From NCBI GenBank assembly GCA_017444705.1, contig JAFSWA010000088.1, forward strand, positions 1 to 9,422: 9,422 nt of DNA, given 5' to 3'. The notes beneath the pieces are model-generated. The model ran no database searches, had not been told where the DNA came from, and worked only from the letters and a program-made list of their open reading frames with translations. Below are positions 4,914-9,422 of the stretch, piece after piece. The DNA comes from a bacterium. GTDB lineage: Bacteria; Cyanobacteriota; Vampirovibrionia; Gastranaerophilales; Gastranaerophilaceae. Within the stretch, counting starts at the first letter, position 1, and every line of letters begins with the position of its first letter. A program made the position numbers and the translations under genes.

Positions 4914-5705
4914 TTAGTCATTCAAAGGATTTGTGCTCAAAATTTTGCCTGAAATTCCTCGTTCGGAGGTTCTGATAAAATTAATCAGATTTTTTATATA
5001 TTCATCATTTTCAATTTCCGCCTCAACCCTATCAACAGCCTTAGTAAAAGGGAGTCCGCTGTGTTCAAGAATTTTGAATGCGTTTTTAAGTCTTGAACGC
5101 TGTTCAATAGTAAAACCTCTTCTTTTTAAACCGACAGAGTTAATTCCGTGCGGAGCAACGGGGTGTCCTGCGGATTTTGAATATGGTAAAACATCTTGCC
5201 TTGCGGCAGAAGCACCTGAAACAATACACTGTTCACCTATTCTTACAAATTGATGGAAAACACTCATTCCGCCGATGAAAGCATAATCCCCGACATGAAT
5301 GTGTCCCGCAAGGGTAACAAGATTTGCCAAAATAACGTGGTCGCCGATTTGGCAGTTATGTGCAACGTGAGCGGATGTCATAATCATACAGCCCTCACCG
5401 ATTCTTGTTGCACCTTCGCCTGAGGCACGGTTAATTGTGGCATATTCTCTTATTATCGAATCTTTTCCGACTATTGTTTTTGTAGATTCGCCCTTGTAAC
5501 CGTAATCCTGCGGCGGAGTTCCGATGCTTGCAAACGGTGCAATAAAACAGTTGTCGCCTATTTCACAATGTTCAAGATAGGCATTTCCTAAAATCTTAAC
5601 ATTTTCCCCAAGTATTACATCTTCCCCGATAATAGTATTCGGTCCGATTTGACAAGAATCGGGAATAATCGCTTTTTTGTCGATAATTGCTGTGTTGTGT
5701 ATCAT
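4914..5705 (-). CDS. lpxA: UDP-N-acetylglucosamine acyltransferase LpxA
   Basis: This cytoplasmic enzyme of 263 residues transfers a 3-hydroxyacyl chain from acyl carrier protein to UDP-GlcNAc, the first step of lipid A synthesis. The sequence is a left-handed beta helix of hexapeptide repeats (about residues 1-185: IGPNTIIGEDVILGENVKI and so on) and a helical C-terminal domain beginning near GLKRRGF. The catalytic histidine is His116 (SAHVAHNCQIG, E. coli His125 by eye), with His113, His135 and His151 also conserved. The residue matching the E. coli acyl-length ruler Gly173 is Gly164, which suggests a long (C14-like) acyl chain. ATG at 5705 is chosen because GAGGA lies eight bases upstream and MIHNTAIID fits the family start; an upstream in-frame ATG at 5738 would add 11 residues. 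It stands alone here, without lpxD, fabZ, lpxC or lpxB beside it. Confidence 0.95.
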   Translation of the reverse strand: MIHNTAIIDKKAIIPDSCQIGPNTIIGEDVILGENVKILGNAYLEHCEIGDNCFIAPFASIGTPPQDYGYKGESTKTIVGKDSIIREYATINRASGEGATRIGEGCMIMTSAHVAHNCQIGDHVILANLVTLAGHIHVGDYAFIGGMSVFHQFVRIGEQCIVSGASAARQDVLPYSKSAGHPVAPHGINSVGLKRRGFTIEQRSRLKNAFKILEHSGLPFTKAVDRVEAEIENDEYIKNLINFIRTSERGISGKILSTNPLND

Positions 5706-5752
5706 TATAAAATCCTCATTTTTAATGGCGAAAAACATTCACCCTACAATTC

Positions 5753-5788
5753 TGTCATTGCGAGGAGCGACAGCGACGTGGCAATCCA
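5753..5788 (+). repeat. Dispersed repeat unit TGTCATTGCGAG...GGCAATCC
   Basis: ATTGC (5757-5761) and GCAAT (5781-5785) are the inverted ends, with internal GAGCGAC/AGCGACG words. It lies in the gap upstream of lpxA, inside the probable lpxA leader or promoter region. It is the intact counterpart of the degenerate copy at 2089-2116. Confidence 0.65.
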
Positions 5789-5858
5789 ATCCTCATGCTA
5801 TTATTCTAATACCAATTTTTCAAAAACCTAAAAACCTTTATTTATTCTTAATGTGGAA

Positions 5859-5927
5859 TTACATTCCTATATTTTGGTTCAGTGTAAAATGCCTGAGAAA
5901 AAATTTCTGATATGATTTTTCTTCCAT
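5859..5927 (-). pseudogene. 22-codon remnant of a fourth DUF3137 gene
   Basis: Eight bases after the third array gene, an ATG with GAGGA just upstream opens a 22-codon frame reading MEEKSYQKFFL, RHFTLNQNIGM, then TAA. Its first seven residues match the N-terminus of the first array protein (MEEKTYQ) at six positions. Its last ten match that protein's C-terminus (HFKLNQKIGM) at eight. At DNA level the last 33 bases match at 28 positions and the first 21 at 19. This is what an in-frame internal deletion of about 310 codons would leave. The start, ribosome site and stop context (ATAGGAATGTAAT) are intact, so it could still be translated as a microprotein. It appears to have no membrane segment. 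Too short to be certain, but homology at both ends makes chance unlikely. Confidence 0.7.
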
Positions 5928-5935
5928 TTATTTCC

Positions 5936-6877
5936 TCAAATTTCGATATAATTGTTAAAGTAATCTATTATTTTTAAAACAGATACAATTTCTTTTGTAA
6001 AATCTTCAAACTGATTATTCGTATAAACCGGCTTTGTCAAAGAACCTGTTTGCATAAGCTTTTTATATGTAAATAGCCCTAAATAAAATCTGCCTTCAAA
6101 AAAGGCAATATATACATTTTTTGCTTCGTATGTTTTTTTGAGTATATTTATAATCTCAATAAAAGATTTCGTAATATAGTTTTTTGTTTGGGTTTCGTCA
6201 TTAGTAAAAATATCATACTTTTCATTTTCGTCAAAATCAATAGATTCAGCATATTTTAAATGTTTCAGTCTGCAATGATGAAATTCTGTTGAAGGTTGAA
6301 TAATGGTATGAAGTTTTGGGTTTTTAATCAAAAGTTCAAATTGGATAATAACTCCCGTAAAAGTCGCCGTTGTTTTTTTCCCTCTGCCAACCGTTGTTTC
6401 AACTTCCTCAATAAGGAAATCCGTATTTTTATATTTTCCGATAAAACAATCCTCATATTTTATGTTCTCAAAATCGGGTATAACTGCGGATTTTTTATAT
6501 TCCTGTTTTGTATTGCTCTGTCTTGTAATCCATCTTAAATTCGGAAAACTTTTGCAGATAATAGGAACAATATTGCTTTTTAAATCATATTTAAAATCTT
6601 TACCGATGTTTTTGCAAGCCATCGTCCAAAGAACAAGAAAACCTATTGCAATTCTTAAAATAATTCTTGGAGAAAAAGGTTTTCCGTTAATAAATATCCA
6701 ATAAATTATAACAATAACCGTAAGGAAAAAAGCACCCCAGATAATTTTTGTCGTAAGATTGTATCTTCGCAAATAACCGAGTCTTTCTTGTTCAAAAGGT
6801 TCTATTTGTTTTGCAGTTTCATTATTATATTTTCTTATTATATTTTGCTCTATTCTGTTGTATTTTTCTTCTTCCAT
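5936..6877 (-). CDS. DUF3137-family membrane protein, third and most diverged array copy
   Basis: This 313-residue protein has a short N-terminal cytoplasmic helix, two membrane segments (about 44-63 and 71-88) and a soluble domain of about 220 residues. Family marks are present: IVPIICKSFPNLRW (about 103-116), YEDCFIGKYK, an FTGVII strand segment, and a YDIFTND block. The canonical VEARYLLT that follows this block in its neighbours is replaced by TQTKNYIT, and the ending IIDYFNNYIEI lacks the shared KIGI/KIGM. It is thus the most diverged copy and may have a changed role. Its ATG follows the preceding stop by one base. Its ribosome site AGGAA is inside that gene's last codons, so translation is coupled. 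Function of the family is unknown. Confidence 0.8.
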   Translation of the reverse strand: MEEEKYNRIEQNIIRKYNNETAKQIEPFEQERLGYLRRYNLTTKIIWGAFFLTVIVIIYWIFINGKPFSPRIILRIAIGFLVLWTMACKNIGKDFKYDLKSNIVPIICKSFPNLRWITRQSNTKQEYKKSAVIPDFENIKYEDCFIGKYKNTDFLIEEVETTVGRGKKTTATFTGVIIQFELLIKNPKLHTIIQPSTEFHHCRLKHLKYAESIDFDENEKYDIFTNDETQTKNYITKSFIEIINILKKTYEAKNVYIAFFEGRFYLGLFTYKKLMQTGSLTKPVYTNNQFEDFTKEIVSVLKIIDYFNNYIEI

Positions 6878-6878
6878 A

Positions 6879-7868
6879 TTATATTCCTATTTTTTGGTCT
6901 AATTTGAAGTGGTCGATTAATTTTATTATTGAAAAAATCTCTTCAAACATTGTGAAAAATTGCTCTCTGTCGCAGACATTTTTTGTCAAAGAACCAAGCG
7001 AAAATAAGTCTTTATTTGTATGGAGAGCAATAAAAAATTTGTTCTGATAAAAAGCTGCCGAAATCTTATTTGCACTGAAAGCAACTTGCATTGATTTAAG
7101 TCTTTCCATTAACGTGGGAGTTATGAGATACCTTGCCTCAACATCATCATCAGTAAAAACATCAAACTTCTTTTCAAAATCAACATCTTCCAAAACCGTA
7201 TGATGCAATATGTTTGACGGTGATGTGTGAAACATAGTATCAGGTCTTATAACCGTATTCCCCTTAAAATTTTTATTCATTTTGAGAGAAACTATTACCC
7301 CTTTAAAAACAGTTCTTCGGTTTTTCCCTGAGCCGATTTCCGCATAATTTTCCTCTATAGAAAAAGGGACTTCGTTATATTCTCCGTCAAAACAGTCATC
7401 ATAAAACATTCTTGCAAAATTAGGAATTAAACTTGATGTTTTATATTCATTTGCTAATTCATTATTAAAAATTTCGTCGGAGTACATTTTTTTTGTTTTT
7501 TCAAAAAAATTTTTTTGTTTTTCAGGCTCTCTCCATTTTAATTTCGGAAAGCATGCACATACAACGGGCATTATTTTCTTTTTAATTTTTTTTTCAAAAT
7601 TCTTTTTTATCATTTTATATAAGCAAAAACCGCCTATTATCAAAAAAGCAGACAATCTTATATCATGATTTGAACCTTTTGCGGTAAGCATAAAAATCCC
7701 AAAAATAATCCCTAAAATTATAAGAAACGATGAAGCTATAACTGCCAAAACCAGTGTTTGCTTTCTGTCACCGTCATAATTACTCAAAATAGGGATAACA
7801 TATTTTGAATATCTGTAATAAAAATCTTGTTTTATTTTACTGTATGATTTTTCTTTTGTTTCTTCCAT
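6879..7868 (-). CDS. DUF3137-family membrane protein, second array copy
   Basis: At 329 residues, it has two membrane segments (about 38-62 and 71-87) followed by a basic stretch (KKNFEKKIKKK) that should face the cytoplasm. The soluble domain contains FYDDCFDGEYNEVPF, the FKGVIVSLKMNKNFKGNTV segment, the hallmark FDVFTDDDVEARYLIT (about 235-250), and a C-terminal helical end LIDHFKLDQKIGI. It is closest to the first copy, especially over the last 40 residues. Compared with that copy it has an Asn/Lys-rich insert (about 115-140). The final ATA GGA ATA TAA doubles as the ribosome site of the next gene. One-base gaps on both sides show a tight operon. LemA/DUF3137 neighbourhoods recur in bacteria as I recall, but no biochemical role is established that I know of. 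Confidence 0.85.
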   Translation of the reverse strand: MEETKEKSYSKIKQDFYYRYSKYVIPILSNYDGDRKQTLVLAVIASSFLIILGIIFGIFMLTAKGSNHDIRLSAFLIIGGFCLYKMIKKNFEKKIKKKIMPVVCACFPKLKWREPEKQKNFFEKTKKMYSDEIFNNELANEYKTSSLIPNFARMFYDDCFDGEYNEVPFSIEENYAEIGSGKNRRTVFKGVIVSLKMNKNFKGNTVIRPDTMFHTSPSNILHHTVLEDVDFEKKFDVFTDDDVEARYLITPTLMERLKSMQVAFSANKISAAFYQNKFFIALHTNKDLFSLGSLTKNVCDREQFFTMFEEIFSIIKLIDHFKLDQKIGI

Positions 7869-7869
7869 A

Positions 7870-8877
7870 TTACATTCCTATTTTTTGATTAAGTTTAAAG
7901 TGGTCAATGAGTTTTATTATTGAAAAAATTTCTTCAAACATTGTAAAAAACTGTTCTCTGTCACAAACATCTTTGGTTAATGAACCCAGTGAGAATAAAT
8001 CTTTTTTTGTATAAAGTGCGACGTAAAATTTCTGTTCATAAAATGAACAGGCAGCTTTTCCCGCATTAAAAGTTGTTTGCATCGTGTTAAGTCTTTCCAT
8101 CAAGGAGGTTGTCAAAAGATACCTTGCCTCAACTTCATCATCGGTATATACATCGAATTTTTTATTAAATTCAACATCTTCAAGGGTTGTCTTACGTAAA
8201 TTCGGTGATTTGTAATGCTCGACTTCCGGCTTTGAGTTTTTCCCGAAAGTATATGACACCGAAACTGACATAGATTTTGTCATAGAATAATCGGGTAAAC
8301 CATGAGGCTTTAAAACAGTATTCCCTTTAAAGTTTTTGTTCATATCAAGAATAACAATAACTCCGTCAAAAATTGATATCGTCTTTTTGTCCTTTCCGAA
8401 CCCTGTTTCTTTTGTTGCATTAAATTCTCTTATCTCAAAGCCGACACCATTATATTTTCCTATAAAACAATCATCATAAGAAGAATTATTAAAATCTGAA
8501 AGCAATCCGGATTTTTTAAAAATATCCGTTTCTTTTAACATATCATCCGTAGCGTATGTCCATTTTAAATTCGGAAAACACTCGCAAACATAAGGCATAA
8601 TAAGAGTTTTTAATTTATTTTCAAATTTCTTTCCGGTAATAGCACGAACGGCAAATGAAAAAAGAATGAATAATAATCCGAAAAATCTTAAATATATCAA
8701 TTTTGAGGAAAGACAAAATAACATTATACCAATAATAATCATAGCCGCCATTATGATAAAAGAGGTTTTTCGTGTCTTTTTTCTTTCCTTTTCTAATGGT
8801 AAAATTTTTGGTACAACAACATTAGTATATTTATTTTCAAAATTTGCACGAATATCCTGATAAGTTTTTTCTTCCAT
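7870..8877 (-). CDS. DUF3137-family membrane protein, first array copy
   Basis: At 335 residues, it has two membrane segments (about 39-57 and 60-80), then MPYVCECFPNLKW (94-106), SYDDCFIGKYNGVGF (133-147), FDGVIVILDMNKNFKGNTV (170-188) and the family signature FDVYTDDEVEARYLLT (241-256). The end is LIDHFKLNQKIGM. It carries an extra segment (about 190-230, SMTKSMSVSVSYTFGKNSKPEVEHYK in outline) missing from the other two copies, in the same place as a family loop before the conserved block. AGGAG lies 10 bases before the ATG. It begins shortly after the lemA terminator, with no room for a separate standard promoter, so it probably depends on readthrough. The soluble domain likely acts at the inner membrane. 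Function unknown. Confidence 0.85.
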   Translation of the reverse strand: MEEKTYQDIRANFENKYTNVVVPKILPLEKERKKTRKTSFIIMAAMIIIGIMLFCLSSKLIYLRFFGLLFILFSFAVRAITGKKFENKLKTLIMPYVCECFPNLKWTYATDDMLKETDIFKKSGLLSDFNNSSYDDCFIGKYNGVGFEIREFNATKETGFGKDKKTISIFDGVIVILDMNKNFKGNTVLKPHGLPDYSMTKSMSVSVSYTFGKNSKPEVEHYKSPNLRKTTLEDVEFNKKFDVYTDDEVEARYLLTTSLMERLNTMQTTFNAGKAACSFYEQKFYVALYTKKDLFSLGSLTKDVCDREQFFTMFEEIFSIIKLIDHFKLNQKIGM

Positions 8878-8903
8878 TATATTAAGGCTCCTAACTATTT
8901 TAC

Positions 8904-8934
8904 AAAAAAAGGCGGGCTTATAAAAGCCCGCCTT
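8904..8934 (-). terminator. Strong hairpin terminator between lemA and the DUF3137 array
   Basis: On the minus strand AAGGCGGGCTT (8934-8924), a four-base loop and AAGCCCGCCTT (8919-8909) make a perfect 11-bp stem, followed by seven T (8910-8904, two shared with the stem). It starts 12 bases after the lemA stop and ends 27 bases before the first DUF3137 start codon. It should stop most lemA transcripts and let a fraction continue. Confidence 0.9.
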
Positions 8935-8945
8935 ATACTATAATT

Positions 8946-9422
8946 CTATTTCAAATAATTCTGTGCGTTAACGGCTTCACGTTCTTTTGCTTCTGCCATA
9001 AAGAAATCGACCGCTTTGACACCGCAAAGACCCGCAACAAGCGATGAAGGGAATATTTCAACTGCGTTTTTCAAATCATTAGCAGCTGAATTGTAAAATC
9101 TTCTTGCTGCCGCAATATGCTCCTCAACTTCATTATAAGTTTGCATTGCCGTTACCATTGTTGCATCGGATTTTAATTGAGGATAATTTTCCATAGCAAC
9201 AAAAATTTGTCCCATTTTCTTTGAAATAAGTCCGTCAAGTTCGATTTTCTTATCGATATTTCCTATATTATTAGCCATTGAATAAACTTCTGTTCTCAAT
9301 TTAGTAACATCTTCAATCAAACTTCTTTCGTGGTCCATAAATTTTTGAGCAATGGTTAAAATATTCGGAATCAAATCATATCTTTTCTTTAATTGAACAT
9401 CAATTGAAGAAAAAGCTTCAAG
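8946..9422 (-). CDS. lemA: LemA family protein, 5' end cut by the window
   Basis: The last 158 residues of a LemA-type protein are present; the reading frame stays open to the window edge, so the N-terminal membrane anchor is missing here. The visible start SSIDVQLKKRYDLIPNI is the family's conserved first helix. It is followed by FMDHERSLIEDVTKLR, the YPQLKSD helix, EEHIAAARRFYNSA, and the closing FPSSLVAGLCGVKAVDFF then EAKERE, all expected LemA positions. The family forms an antiparallel helical bundle anchored at the cytoplasmic membrane with the bundle outside. It is named from a Listeria antigen and its function is not settled. A TTG at 9374 could be mistaken for a start but encodes the Leu of DLIPN inside the conserved helix. 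It has its own terminator and is transcribed toward the DUF3137 array. Confidence 0.92.
   Translation of the reverse strand, partial: LEAFSSIDVQLKKRYDLIPNILTIAQKFMDHERSLIEDVTKLRTEVYSMANNIGNIDKKIELDGLISKKMGQIFVAMENYPQLKSDATMVTAMQTYNEVEEHIAAARRFYNSAANDLKNAVEIFPSSLVAGLCGVKAVDFFMAEAKEREAVNAQNYLK

Noticed and set aside
4933..5253. 106-codon plus-strand open frame
   Set aside because: It is antisense to lpxA, whose hexapeptide repeats and catalytic histidine are unmistakable.
5706..5738. Earlier ATG of lpxA adding 11 residues
   Set aside because: The extension does not resemble the LpxA N-terminus, and the GAGGA ribosome site lies inside it, correctly placed for the ATG at 5705.
9374..9374. TTG as start of the LemA protein
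   Set aside because: The frame is open to the window edge and the upstream residues IDVQLKKRYD belong to the conserved LemA helix, so the true start is outside.

Overview
This AT-rich window (about one third GC by eye) comes from a diderm, low-GC bacterium. It carries a lipid A gene (lpxA), so the cell has an outer membrane. It also has two near-duplicate type IV prepilin-like genes with an unusually conserved 'KKA|FTLAEVLITL' N-terminus, two solitary XRE regulators, and intergenic repeats of the 'TGTCATTCTGAA.../TGTCATTGCGAG...' kind. This combination is what I associate with uncultured gut Gastranaerophilales (Melainabacteria/Vampirovibrionia), but that is recall and not proof. TAA, TAG and TGA all act as stops, so there is no sign of recoding.

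Layout. (1) 70-1694, minus strand: a two-gene prepilin/pseudopilin unit with a good promoter at the right end and an intrinsic terminator at the left end. (2) 1700-2862, plus strand: two small XRE-family DNA-binding proteins. The first lies just downstream of two tandem 16-bp operator-like palindromes. The two genes are separated by a roughly 540-bp stretch of degenerate repeats and a hairpin-rich, GC-richer segment. (3) 2836-4636, minus strand: an uncharacterised membrane-anchored 169-residue protein and an M29 metallo-aminopeptidase, overlapping by ATGA. The pair has its own promoter and a terminator built into the last codons of the convergent XRE gene. (4) 4640-4913: a nest of intergenic repeats. 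(5) 4914-5705, minus strand: a solitary lpxA. (6) 5739-9422, minus strand: a lemA gene (cut by the window edge), a strong hairpin terminator, then three tandem DUF3137-family membrane proteins with one-base gaps, and finally a 22-codon remnant of a fourth family member.

How the genes may work together. The prepilins probably feed a type IV pilus or type II secretion-like machine encoded elsewhere. The LemA and DUF3137 proteins are predicted membrane proteins of unknown function and look like one system. The terminator between lemA and the array suggests unequal expression. LpxA performs the first acylation of lipid A synthesis.

The least ordinary parts are the DUF3137 array with its collapsed fourth copy, the paired operators before the first XRE gene, and the structured repeat island at 2089-2360. 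I found no tRNA, rRNA, CRISPR array or intact insertion sequence.
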